Source: Trichoplax sp. H2 (lineage: Eukaryota > Placozoa > Uniplacotomia > Trichoplacea). Taken from it: a DNA stretch of 64,000 nt. The position numbers and the translations under genes are program-made. Position 1 is the first letter of the stretch. Each line of letters opens with the position of its first letter. The DNA lies in contig NOWV01000121.1 of NCBI GenBank assembly GCA_003344405.1, positions 1 to 64,000 of the forward strand, given 5' to 3'. The notes beneath the pieces are model-generated. The model did not search any database. It was not told the DNA's origin and saw only the letters and a program-made list of their open reading frames with translations. Shown in pieces: positions 51,601 to 63,493 of this stretch.

Positions 51601-54600
51601 ATAAGGTACACCACTAAAATTCTTACAAGTACCTTCAAGCTACTATGGCTAGGTACTTTTGGTATGATCTACGGTATATTTTCAAACTGTACGATTCTTT
51701 TGGTATATTCTTTGTTAAGGCCTCCGAAGTTTGTGGATCGGTTGAAATGGATACCACCTTAGAAGTTGTTGATTCCTTAATTGAAGACCTAGCAGCTATC
51801 AGAGTAGCTGTAGATGCGAAGAAATTATTACCGCTACCTGGAGAGTCGGTAAGTGTAGATCTATGTAATTGTATTCAATCATTCGTACCAGGTTATACGT
51901 GACAATTTTATTAATCTATTTCTTTAATTAGCTGGAAGCATGTACAATGGAATTAGGCGCTACCTGTAAATCCCTAGGATCTGCGATGGCACAATTAATA
52001 ACAGCTGCTACACAAGTAAACCTTGGTTTATCTTATTTTAAGTTAAAGTTAGTTTAGTTCTTTTCAACTGTAATTCATCTGATATGTTCATATACAGGGG
52101 AATGAAAGCTATACAGGTTTGGCTGGACGTGATATGACCAATTTACTACGTGCATTAACCGGATCGGTGCGAGGAGTTGCAGCAGGATCCGATGACGTTA
52201 TTGAACAAGCAAAGATTATTAATAATGCTGATGAAGTATTAAGGAAGTCGAATACACTTTTAAGTAACGCAAAACTTCTTGCCTTGAACCCTGGCGACCC
52301 GAACCTAAAAACATTACTGCATGAGGTGCGAGTCTTAACCTCGATGAAAGCTTTGCATCGTGTTTCTGTTGCATACACTAGTGTTATTTATAAAATTGTT
52401 TATAATTTGCTATACATATACCGTAAAAATATTTGCACTGATGTCTATCTGAACTGAATGACGTTAAATTAATGAAGGCTGCTAAGGATATGGCCAGTGC
52501 TTTAACTAAGTGCATTGACTGTTTACCTGGTCAAAATGACGTCAACACTGCTATTGATTCTATTCGTGACTCTTCCAATTCTTTAAAGGCCAATGTAAGA
52601 CCCATTTTATCAGTAAAGGGAATTTCACTGCTAATTGCTCTTCTAACTTGAGTCTATTTTAGCTATCAAGGGATAGAAGCCTTCAAGACTGCCAAAATAA
52701 ATTATCCACAATGGCGGCAAGTCTCAACGTACTCGCTAATGAAGTAGTTAAAGTATCGACAAATTCTTCCCAGGAACTTCCCGATTCAGCTAAGAAATTT
52801 GCAGCAATGCATAGCCGACTACTATCTACGGGTTCAGATGTAGCAGGACATTTTGACGTGAGACTTTATTTTGGTGTAAGTGTCGTTCTTGTTGTTGCTA
52901 TGTATGTATATTGATACTACTTTGTGCAATTGTAGGATAATTTAGAGCAAGATAAAATTGTTGGAAATTTAAGAAACATTTCTAAGTCCTCCATAAATCT
53001 GCTATCAACTGCAAAGTTGCACTCTATGAACCCTTCTGCACCGAATATTAGAAACGAATTAACCGCAGCTGTTAGGTAAAGTTTTCTACGATTACATTCA
53101 TAATAATCTTGTAGAATTCATAAGATGATTGATTATGCAATAAAAAAACAATTTACTTCTATGTATTTGACTACTATAGGGCTGTTGCGGAAGGTATCAA
53201 TAAGCTAATCGATTCATGCACAAAGGTATCATCACTTGGTGCTAAGGAATGTGAGAGGGGATTAAGAAGGATTCAGGTAAGTACTTACAAGATTTCAGTG
53301 TAGCTTTAATTATGTTTGCTATATTCATTTCGCTAAAGTTACTCAAGGAAGAATTCAACATCTATAGGTAATGGCCGGTGTCATTGACAGCCCTAAAGAA
53401 CCCGTAACAGATGCATCTTACTTTGCTTGTCTTGAAACTGTTGTCGAAAAGTCGAAACTGTTGGGAGAGACTATGTCTTCTGTCAATAACCATGCTAAGA
53501 AATCCGAAGAACCTGAATTTATTAATGCTGTCAAGATGTCTGTGGATCTCATGTGCATACTACTTGAAGCAGCTGCACAGGTATGTACCGTATTTGTGAT
53601 AACGTTTATATTAAATTTAAGATCTCAATGTTTTTCTCTATGTAAGAATAAATGTTTATATTTATTTGATTATACTGTAGGCTGCATACCTAGTTGCAAT
53701 CTCTGATCCAAGCAGTATTGCTGGCAAGCCTGGATTAATAGATCAAGCATACTTTGCCAGGCTTAAACAAGCAATCATTCAAGCAACTGATACTGTTGCC
53801 AAAACAGATAGTACTTCGGAAGAATTATTAGTAGCAGCTACTGAAATTGCGAAAAATTCTACTTTACTTTGCACGGCATGCAAAGAAGTCTCTGTAAAAA
53901 CAAGCAATCCAGTAGCTAAAAGACAATTTGTACTCTCAGCTAAAGATGTTGCTAATGGGACAGGAAACGTTGTTCGAAGTATCAGAGTATGTATAGATTA
54001 TTGCTTTAAATGTTCGAAAATAACCTCAGCAATTTTAGTCAATTATGTATGATGACTAAGTATCTTTTACAGATTTAATAAGCTTACTATTTGATCTTAT
54101 ATAGAATCTTGCTGCTGCGTACTCAAGTGATGCGAAAGAAACGTGTATTGCGGCAACTAGACCATTGGTAGAGGCTGTGGAATCTCTATTATTATATGCA
54201 TCGTCTCCTGAGTTCGCCTCTGTTCCTGCTAAAATCAATACAAAAGTATGTTCACGAATAACACTTATGAGTAAGCCAATACATATAAATTGTAATCTAT
54301 CTATCATTAATTATCTTTCTATCTGTAGGCTCAGGAAGCCCAGGTACCCATAGTTACTGCCGGTAAAGTGATTGTATCTACTGGTAGCACTTTATTTAGT
54401 GCAGCGAGAGACCTAATGTTTGACGGTGAGGACAATACCCAGCCTTCAAAACTTTCTGGCCACATCAAAGGCGTTCTTTCTGCTATAAAACAATTGGTAG
54501 CAGCAATTAAGTAAGTCAACACATCGATAATGGTATAGTGTTACTAAGCGTAGTAATTTTTAGAGCGTGGATTTAATTAAATTACGGTACACTTGATAGA

Positions 54601-57600
54601 GAAAAAGCCCCAGGACAGCAGGAAATTAGTCTAGCACTTGATCAGATCAATCGATGTATAACAGCAATTAATCAGAATGCCTTACTGGCTATCAGTGGCA
54701 TGTTATCGCCTCAGGAAGATGCTACACTTCAGGTGAAATGCAACAGATATATAACATTTAGGTTTTGTATTGGGTATATCTTAACTAAAATGAAATCTCG
54801 TTAGGCTCTGCAAGATCGGATGACTGGGTTAGTCAATGAAATGCTATACTCTGTTGATGGCTTGGCTACAGCTGCTAAAGGAGAACCTGAAAAATTGGGT
54901 CACCAGGTAACATGTAGTACTTGCTTTTGACACTTTAAAGGAAATCGTTCTCATACTGTACACATTGTCATAGGTCGCAGCCTTTACCAATTTTATTGAG
55001 CCTTTAACAAACGCTGCCATTGGAGCGGCATCAGTAATGAATAATCAATCACAACAAAGGAATTTGCTAGATCAAACTAAGACCGTTACTGAAGCTCTCT
55101 ATAGCTTGATGTCGGCGGCAAAAGAAGCCGGAGGAAACGTCAAGGTTTGTACATTTGTGAAATATCGTATTAAAATCCGTTTTTAAGGTTCTTGCTGATA
55201 CATAAGTTAATATGTGTTAGTGATTTTATAACATATCAGATGCTATATTATTACAACTCTATGATTACGTAGATTATACTTTAACTGATGCCGTTTTGCT
55301 TTATAAAGGCTACCATCCAACATGAACATGTTAACGAATCCAGAAGCGAAGTTTGCGATGCCTTAAACGATCTAAGAAAGACTCTTGAAAAAGCTAGTAG
55401 TAATGCAAGCGTCATAAAGCAGTATATTGAAAATATTAATAAAGCAATGGAAAAAGTATGTAACATCATTAAAATGTACTCTGATAAAATAAATGATGCG
55501 CTGTAATTTTAATTATTTGTTATTATTTGTGCAGGCATCAAATATTGTTGAGGCCAAGCCAGAGCACTCTTTTGTGGATTATCAAACACGAATTGCTCGA
55601 ACTGCTAAGGCTATAGCTACTTGTAGTCAGGACATGGTATGGCTTTTTTCTCTTATCATGTAGAATTCTTGCGCCGTTTTACTATTATCAACAATGATTT
55701 ATTAGGTTGGAAAATCGGCTACCAATCCGCAAGATCTTATTCCTCTTACCGGAAATTTAGCCAAGAGTTATATATCTTTGGCTGATGATACACGATGCGC
55801 TGTCGTGACGATTGGAAATGCAGAGGTATACTATCACTGCATCTAGACTCACAAATAGACGATAGCTCATAACTCACTCATCGTGTAGTGAAATCCATGT
55901 TAAGGTATACAATTCATAAAATGTAGGTATCGACAAGAATAAAAACCTCAGTTTATGAAGTGGGAAAATCTTCATTAGCGCTTACCAAGTTATGTGGACT
56001 TGTGGAGTCTGATCCTGATGATCAATCCTTAAAAAGAAAACTAGCTGACAGTGCTAGAAGTTTAGCTGAGAATGTTAGCACTAAAGTTATTAAAGTTGAC
56101 TTTCATGTTTTTCCTTTCACTTAAATTACGACATTCTTTACATTCAATAGGTTTCCTATTTAATGGCTGCAATGCAATCGGGATCAAGAGGTACCCAGGC
56201 ATGTATTGATGGTTGTACTATACTTTCTGGTTTAATTGGTGACCTGAGTACATACAGCATGTTTGCCTCTGCTGGGACGCTCGAAAGTGAAGTTGAAAAT
56301 GATTCTTTTGTAAATTACCGGTACGTGACATCTAAGTTCGTTCAGTTGATAGAAATCTTTTCTACGTCTCTTATCATAATGCTATTGACATTTCGTAAAC
56401 AGAGATGAAATCTTACTGGCCGCAAAATCTTTGGCTGAAGATTGCTCAAAACTGACTGCCAGCTCGTCGTTTACGCAGGAGCAGCTTGCAGATGATATTC
56501 ATAAAATTATTGATCGAATATCCTGTCTTAGCAACAGTATTAAACTAGGAGCGTCTGCCCTCCCAGTAGCTGAATTGGATACTCAAGTTGGTGCTCATAA
56601 GTTATCAATTTATGGCTTAAGCAATTATTACTTAGTTCAAATTCGTTGATAATTTACTGTATAGAAATCTTTTATAACAATGTAGGTTATGCTCTTAAAC
56701 AGCGCTATGGATGTAGCAGTTGCTTTAAATAATCTCCTAAATGCGACCAAAAGTGCATCTGGAAAGCCAGATTCAGATCCTAGTTTCGCGGAATTGAAAA
56801 CGAATGCAAAGGTAACTTCAAAAAAACTGTTTCTCTGATACAATTTTCAAAAAAAGAAAATCGCATTTGAAATGATGGATGTATCATTTCGATTTGCAAC
56901 CTCTAGAGTCTCGTAGAATCAGTATCGTCTTTAATTAAAACGGTGACGACTGTTGGAACATCCTCAGCGCGAGGCCTAAGAGCCCTAGAATCAACAATAA
57001 ATGCAATTAGCCACGAATTGAAGGTATTTTAGATACTGTCTACTTTATATCCAAAATTTTGATAATGAAAATTTAAAGTTTTATTATTGGGATTGATTGA
57101 TTAGTCAATCGACAAACCACCTGAAAATTCAGAGAGAAAAGTGACTCCGGAAGATTTAATCCGTAGTACTAAAGGAATTACCGTCGCCACTGCTAGGGCT
57201 GTTGCTTGTGGCAATTCTGGTAAACAAGAGGATATTCTTGCGGCTGCGAATGCTGGTCGACAAGCTGTATTCAATATGATTGAAATGGTCAAGGTTAATA
57301 TGAATATAAACTGAGTGTATTGTTTATGAAGAACCTCCTTTCATTTAAGAGAGGTAATGAATTTTTGTTCGTATATCGCAGCTTGCCGCACTCGAATGTA
57401 ATTTGGATGTTAAAACGGATCTCATAAGTTCATGTCAAGATTGCGTGAACTACTTCTTGAAATTATTGCAGTCTTTATCGCAGGTAAGTGTTGTTGCTAC
57501 TTTATTTATATTGCAATAGGTAAATAGTATAATATTAATTATTTTCTGTACGAACGTAAATGATTTAGACATTAGAGAATCCAACAACTGAACGAAAACA

Positions 57601-58895
57601 AAGTTTACCACTACAATCAAGATATGTTGCCTCAGCTGTTAGTGAATTAGTTAGAATCGCTCGCGAATTGAAAGGTTAGCATTGTTTGATAATGTTAATG
57701 TAATGTATTATGTACTAAAGCTAAACGATACGTAACATAATGTTTACAACAGGAAATGATTATGTGGATCCTGAAGATCCAGCTACTATGGCCGAAAATG
57801 AGCTTTTAAATGCTGCGGCTTCAATCGAAATGGCTGCTAAAAAGCTGGAAAAATTGAAGCCAAGACAGATGAAAAATGTGAAGTGCTAGATGGTTTTAAA
57901 CATATTAAATGGAATATATAAATTGATTGTAGTATTTTACTCATTTTAGAGTGCGGATGAGTCATTAAATTTTGAGGAACAAATTATAGAAGCAGCAAAA
58001 TCTATCACCTCTGCTACTGCATTACTTATAAAATGTGCTACAGTTGCTCAGAGGGAGCTAGTAGAACAAGGAAAGGTAATTTCGTTTGCTATTACTTTTT
58101 TCAATATTGATAATATTCGAATACTCTTGCTCACATACTGTACTTGTATATAGATAAAAGATATTAAAGGTGGTGAATCTACTCAGGAGGAATCTCAGTG
58201 GTCGGAAGGCTTGATTTCAGCTGTATGCCAATCTATATCATTCCTTACTATTATTTCTTAATTTGTATTAGCTATAGATGTAAATCAGTTTAAATTCTAT
58301 CGGATTTTAGGCACGTATGGTTGCAACTGCAGTTGGAGCTCTTTGTGATGCTGCTAATGCGGCAGTACAAGGAAATGCAAGTGTAGAACGCCTTGTTTCA
58401 TCGGCTAAGGCAGTGGCTGCTTCTACTGCTCAACTTCTTGTAGCATGTCAAGTTAAAGCTGACAAAGAGAGCAAATCGAATGCTAGACTTCAGGTAATGT
58501 TAGACTATTTGTCCTAGCTCCTATTTGAATGCAATACATAGAAATGTCTAGCGCTAACTTTGATTCTTATTCAGGCCGCTGGAAATGCTGTAAAAAAAGC
58601 AACAGATAGTCTGGTTAAAGCCGCTAAGGTTGCCCGTGGTGATCGCAATAGTGATCCAATTGGTCAACCTGTAATAGTTAATAAAAAATTAGTTGGAAGC
58701 TTAGCCCAAGAAATTGAGGCGCAAGAAGCGATTTTGAAAAAGGAAAGAGAATTAGAAGAAGCAAAGAAAAGGTTAGCTGCTATTCGTAAAGCGAAATATC
58801 ACCATGATTCACAAAATAAGCCTGGCAAGGGTAGCGAAACGCCTGAGACGAGTGGAAGTAGTAGTAGCGGATTGGATGCCTTTGGATCACAGTAA
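42949..58895 (+). CDS. TLN: Talin
   Basis: Cytoskeletal adaptor that binds integrin beta tails through its FERM head and actin and vinculin through its rod. I traced 58 coding exons whose phases all agree, giving about 2579 aa, close to vertebrate talins (about 2540). Order: F0 (about 1-86), F1 (about 87-200, with the charged loop), F2 (about 201-310), F3 (about 311-406), linker (about 407-500), helical rod, I/LWEQ actin-binding module, dimerisation helix (about 2504-2550) and a Ser/Gly-rich tail (2551-2579). The F3 basic patch KEKIKGKNK and the integrin-binding RRWAAS (Arg362-Trp363) are preserved, so head function should be conserved. The start ATG at 42949 gives an F0 strand matching talin N-termini. 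Exon coordinates are in the three entries below. Convergent with the minus-strand genes downstream. Confidence 0.96.
48780..53276 (+). other. TLN: Talin exons 17-35: linker and first part of the rod
   Basis: Exons: 48780-48853, 48944-49035, 49117-49208, 49288-49540, 49614-49915, 49985-50254, 50368-50595, 50674-50808, 50876-51004, 51081-51194, 51281-51394, 51471-51605, 51720-51848, 51932-52015, 52098-52325, 52478-52594, 52663-52857, 52936-53075, 53180-53276. Exons 17-20 hold the Gln/Ser/Gly-rich linker between F3 and the rod, the least conserved part. DYTAIGSSVTTISSNMNDM in exon 21 matches the first rod bundle. Exon 32 begins at 52478, where AAKDMASALTKC follows directly on the end of exon 31; starting it further upstream would include a stop. 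Confidence 0.9.
53368..58895 (+). other. TLN: Talin exons 36-58: rear rod, I/LWEQ module, dimerisation helix
   Basis: Exons: 53368-53580, 53681-53986, 54105-54245, 54329-54510, 54600-54732, 54805-54906, 54974-55144, 55309-55455, 55535-55636, 55706-55825, 55927-56085, 56151-56320, 56403-56586, 56686-56811, 56907-57023, 57105-57293, 57382-57483, 57569-57674, 57753-57877, 57950-58075, 58154-58222, 58311-58493, 58575-58895. The I/LWEQ region is marked by SADESLNFEEQIIEAAKSI (exon 55), WSEGLISA (56) and CDAANAAVQGNASVERLVSS (57). The last exon holds a long charged helix (KKERELEEAKKRLAAIRKAK) for dimerisation, then a Ser-rich end. Exon 46 might end nine bases later (56094). Confidence 0.93.
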
Positions 58896-59550
58896 AGCGT
58901 ATTTTAGCCGCAGTAGATATGTAGTTTAGTACTTCGTCTATGAAGGAACATTACCACCTTGGACGAGTAGCTTCGTGAAAGTACTATTTAATCAATTTTA
59001 TTATGATCATGGAAAATATAGTTTTTGGTTACATCCCACAATGGATTTTAATTTATAAATGTTTTGCTAATGTCCTCTGTGTATCCGATGGTAATATCCT
59101 TGATTCCGATAAGATACTTGATTTGCAGAATGCGTTAATACCAGGTAACCTGGACCCGGTTTTCCTAATCTTTTGAAAATGTTTGCTTAAGTAATTGTGA
59201 AACTTTATAACTGATCTAATCAATAATTTTAACCTATCAAAAATGTTAAAGGATACAATACCAGAATCGCTAAATATTTACAGTATCAGTTTTTAAACTT
59301 GGGTGAAACTTGATCTATAAATTGCCGTCCAATATTAAATGATTATGCCTTTGAAATATCAAAACAATAAATTCGATTTATTAAATTGCGCTTGTTTGAT
59401 ACTTTTTTCGAAATTTATGCAGTGCGATACTAACTACTATAGCCAGTTTTAGAATTATTGGCCGGTCAGTTTTAGCTGCTCAAATTTATATGATGTAAGC
59501 GTCAATAAGTCAGCCGTCAGGTTATCTAGATCTTGCCCTTCTATTTATAG
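58896..59550. other. Talin 3' UTR and convergent gene boundary
   Basis: Non-coding. An AATAAA at 59366-59371 is a plausible talin polyadenylation signal and would give a 3' UTR of roughly 0.5 kb. The neighbouring genes on the minus strand converge on this interval. Confidence 0.4.
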
Positions 59551-60222
59551 TCAAATACCCTTTTCGATTTTGCTTGAAGATATATTAAAATGTACGATTG
59601 AACTTGCTGTAAGTAGTAATTCTTCTACTTCAATTATAACACAAGATTCAAGATACTCCCGGTTACGTTGTATTCTTATATACTCATATTGGATTGCTAA
59701 TTGCAATAATTCAAATCTTAGACTCATCTCAGATATTGATAGCGATAAAACTTCTTGCATTTTCTTCATTTGAGATTCACTCCAGTAGCAATGTTTAAAT
59801 ATCTCAAGTGATGAGGAAACCGGTATTTCATTAATCAGAAAATAGTCTAACTATAAAGGAGAGACAATACTGAATGGTCATTTTGATTGTTATGATATCT
59901 ATTGCTAGTAGCATGTGTGTTGTTGACTTTCAGCTAAAGTAAGATAATTTTGGACACTAACATAATGTAATCAAGCATTTGTTACTCACTTTAGGTCCTT
60001 CAAGTTATATAACAGTAATGCTGTATGCAATAATTTCGTCAGATGGAACTTTTATGTCTATTGCTATTGATGTTTAAGTAGTATAGGAACCAAGATATTA
60101 AAACTACAAGGTAAAAAATTTACCGAAAATTAGAATAATCATACGTCCTCGAGCATATCTTGTCCATCATTTACTAATTTTTGGATTGATTGACATTGAG
60201 TTACACATCTTAGTAAAAGCAT
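59551..60222 (-). CDS. Small unrecognised helical protein, two exons proposed (about 125 aa)
   Basis: I do not recognise this gene. Exon A is the minus strand from 60222 (ATG) to 60145, 26 codons ending QDMLED at a GTATGA donor in phase 0. Exon B runs from 59850, after the acceptor TTTATAG, to the stop at 59551: 99 codons plus stop, also phase 0. The joined product is about 125 aa with heptad-like charged and hydrophobic spacing (QSIQKLVNDGQDMLED; SESQMKKMQEVLSLSISEMS; RIQRNREYLESC), predicted helical or coiled-coil, with no signal peptide or membrane span. A further small exon between them (around 60000-60060) is possible but its phase does not fit. It lies tail to tail with talin and just downstream of the KH-Tudor gene on the same strand. 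Exon B is firmer than the pairing. Confidence 0.4.
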
Positions 60223-60763
60223 GATTTGACTTCATTTATGAATCGTGTACACTAAAATGTAACGTAGTATAGAAGTACAGCATAATTGCTGTTAGATCGT
60301 AAATTATAAACTTGTGTAAAGACAATTAAATAGCATAATCTATGTATACGCTATAGACGATAACAATAAAAAATTTCTAAATTTATACAAATAATCTCTT
60401 TTTGAGTCTTATATTAAAAGGCTATAAGTAGGGATCCAAATAGGTATCAGTCTTGCATTATTTACATAGAATGGTGATAATGTAATTGGTGTGAAAGGCA
60501 AAGATTTTTTCTAATGACAAATTAATATATCATCTCGTTGTCTTTCTAAACTTTCCACTTTAATTACTTGTATCGTGATAAGACAACTTTCATATAAAAT
60601 AAAATTGAATATTGAGAACATGATTTTTTATCGGATCTATTTTATACATATGCAGTTTAATTATCTTTATCTTTATAAAGTTAAATCATATTTTCATCAA
60701 AAGAAATTTATATATTGATTATGGGAGGTTTTTCAAAAGATATTTGTAGCACGACTGTTTATG

Positions 60764-63493
60764 TTAATCATCTTCATACTGACTTTCTTGAAAACTATCA
60801 ATTGCAGTCTTCATGTGTTCCGCATCATCCGATAGTAACTTCGCGGATTCCAATGACTCATAACCTGGTGTAACATTTAAAATTTACAGTGTTAAGTCCT
60901 ACATTTATTGTATCAACATTACATATATGAATGAATGATGATATTTTTTACGTTCATTCATGAACATACATGAATTCCCATCAGTAACTTCCAAAATCTG
61001 TTCACTGCTGTTGACATCAGGTAGTCCTAGTTTACGAGGACTAGATTCAGTTACGAAACCGTTGCCTATAAAATCGCTATTTTGACGAAATGAGAAACTG
61101 TCATCAATAACGTCTTCTACATGTCTATCCGACAGACAGGTCACGTTATCCTCCGTAGGATTATTGCAACTATTTGTGGCACGGTTGAAATTGTCATTGG
61201 ATAATTTAGAATCTCTATTTTCGAGAGTGTTAACGGAAGAATCGTTGTCGATTTGTGAACGGTCAGCAACAAACGATGCTGCTATTTCCTGCATTTCCAC
61301 ATTAGCAGAAATTACGGAAATAAGAGAAGCATCACTAGTCTTTTTCTTTGCACCATCATTTATGTTTCGCGAAGAAGAAAGTTCACTAACAGCCAAAGGA
61401 ACTTCCAAAGTTATTTGACATAAAGAAGCTTCATCTGTTACATCCGATAAGGGAGAAATTGTTTCATCTTTCAATACATATTCATCATTAATGCACTTGA
61501 CATAACCCGATTTGACAAGTTCATAATTAATATTAATATCCTATAATCAATATATGTCATAAAGATAATAAATTTAATTAGTTATTTCCATATATGGATA
61601 ACGGAAGCGTCTCACAGTCATCACAATATAGTCCATATCAGTATTAAATACTAAACACCATGCTAAGTAGCTAACCAGTGATTGACTTGTGTCGATAAGT
61701 TCGATTAAAGGTAGACTAGTAGATTCTTCTGGCTGACTTTGAAAGTCTATAACCGTTGCGTATAGCTCGATTAGGTCTGGGTTATCAACGTATTGACGAA
61801 AATATTTGGTAGCTTCTTCCGACCAGTATTTTCCATCGGTAGGTTCTATATTCGCCAAGGAACATCTAACAGCTTGAAATTGCAGCATTCGAAACTCTGC
61901 ACTAAACATATCGTAGGACATATTAAATCAAACTATCAAGTTTAATGTCCGGTTGAATTGTTATCATAAAACATTGGCTTACCATAAAAATTTTAGCTTT
62001 GATTTGGGAACATCACCGATAGTATTCCCATAGTCTAATCGAAAAGCGTCTGCGGTATTTTCATCTATGATGTTTATAAGTTTGACACGATACCATTTGT
62101 TGATGTTATTATCATAGTAAGCACAAAAATCACCAACACGGATATCATCCATGTCGTTGCTTTTATCTGCACTATAAAATTTGGTCAAACGATCCTCTAA
62201 ATTTTCAAAGTATACACGTTCTCTACTTAAAGGTTGAACCCAAAATTCTGACGGGGATTTAATAGCAGTTACATAAACCGGTTGAAATCCATCATTTTTG
62301 AATAGTTCCATAGTCACCGATACACCTTATAAAGGTCGAAGTAATGCAAATTTACTAATCTGTGCATAGATCTTTAAATTAATGGAGGTATCATTTAAAA
62401 ATCCTGCAAAATTATCGTATGCTAGTAATTCCGTTATATTTGTATAACCTGGAGCTTTAGTTTCCCTTTCTATAAACATTGCATCAGCACAACGAGATTC
62501 CACGTATGATTTAGCCTGTAGTACTGAAACCAAAATTATAAAAAGTTATTCGATGAAGATAAATGAGGTAAAATAACAGCAAACTATAATCTATACTACT
62601 GTACTTAGCTGCAATTTTACATAGCTTTCCTATTGTATGTCACATTCGATTATGCTAATTCATTTAAATGAGGAACATTTCAACTATTTAAGTATCCAAT
62701 TGGTGACCAACATACCATCATAGAGGTTACCAGTGATGACGCATAGACTATGTTCAGGACTGTATTGAAAATTAGGAGGTTCCAAAGCTATGCAAGCGCC
62801 AGTTTTCAATGTTAACCTTCTTAAGCAAGCTCCATGACGTCCCATAAATCGATCATACACTTCCATAGGAATTTTAACAATAGCAGTAAAGTCATCTATT
62901 CTACATTGTATAAATTCCGAAAGGGCAGATTCCGCAATTCGAACATTGTCTGAGCTGCCTTCAATGACGGCAATGTAATCTAATCCGTTATCCTACAAGT
63001 ATAAAATTCGATATTTATTGTCCATGGCAGCGCGTGCGATAGATCGCAATTATTACTGAAATTATTTTCTACTGCATTCTATTTACATCACATGCATGAC
63101 TGTAAATAATAAACCAAAAAATGATACTAGTGTATACCTAAAATAATGGAAACAGCAAGGTTGATACAAGATGTATACTACAGACATTGTGTAATACTAT
63201 TTGTGACAGGCTTATAACAATTCAGGTTTATCATCTCAATATAGGTATTTCATCAGAATTTTTAAGTTTGTAATTTTAGATAATATCAAATACATTGTAG
63301 TATATATCAAGTTGCAAGAGGGACACAGGATAATTGTTTCAATTAAGGAAAGATACGTTCTGTAAATTAAATAATGAAAGTGCTGGCTATTTCAGAAAGC
63401 TTACCTGTAATTTTACGTTTATCTTTACGTTCGCTTTCTCTTCAATGGAACGTAAGTTAGTTTTATTCTTGCCATGCACTTCGTTTATTATAT
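60764..63493 (-). CDS. TDRKH: Tudor and KH domain protein (TDRKH/Papi homologue), 5' end outside the window
   Basis: In other animals TDRKH/Papi sits on the mitochondrial outer membrane and binds PIWI proteins through dimethyl-arginine recognition during piRNA trimming. Exons, 5' to 3' on the minus strand: 63493-63405, 62992-62716, 62523-62449, 62325-61983, 61901-61676, 61540-60952, 60864-60764; phases agree, 565 residues visible. KH1 spans the first two exons, but its GxxG loop reads GKNK. KH2 (PMEVYDRFMGRHGACLRRL) keeps GRHG. One extended Tudor domain follows, with FWVQPL, WYRVKL, DYGN, and the LQFQAVRCSLANI block of the SN-like half, ending NINYELVKSGY. The C-terminal roughly 200 residues are Ser/Asn/Asp-rich and probably disordered. 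The N-terminal part, where the membrane anchor would lie, is beyond the window or not recognisable. The exon from 61901 starts after GTTTAG. Confidence 0.88.

Noticed and set aside
52380-52490. A non-canonical or AT-AC intron in talin before exon 32, because the frame upstream of NDVKLMKAAK has a stop and no AG.
   Set aside because: An ordinary AG acceptor at 52476-52477 starts the exon at AAKDMASAL, which continues the talin alignment exactly from the end of exon 31.
61164-61418. 84-codon plus-strand frame.
   Set aside because: Antisense shadow of the last long exon of the KH-Tudor gene.
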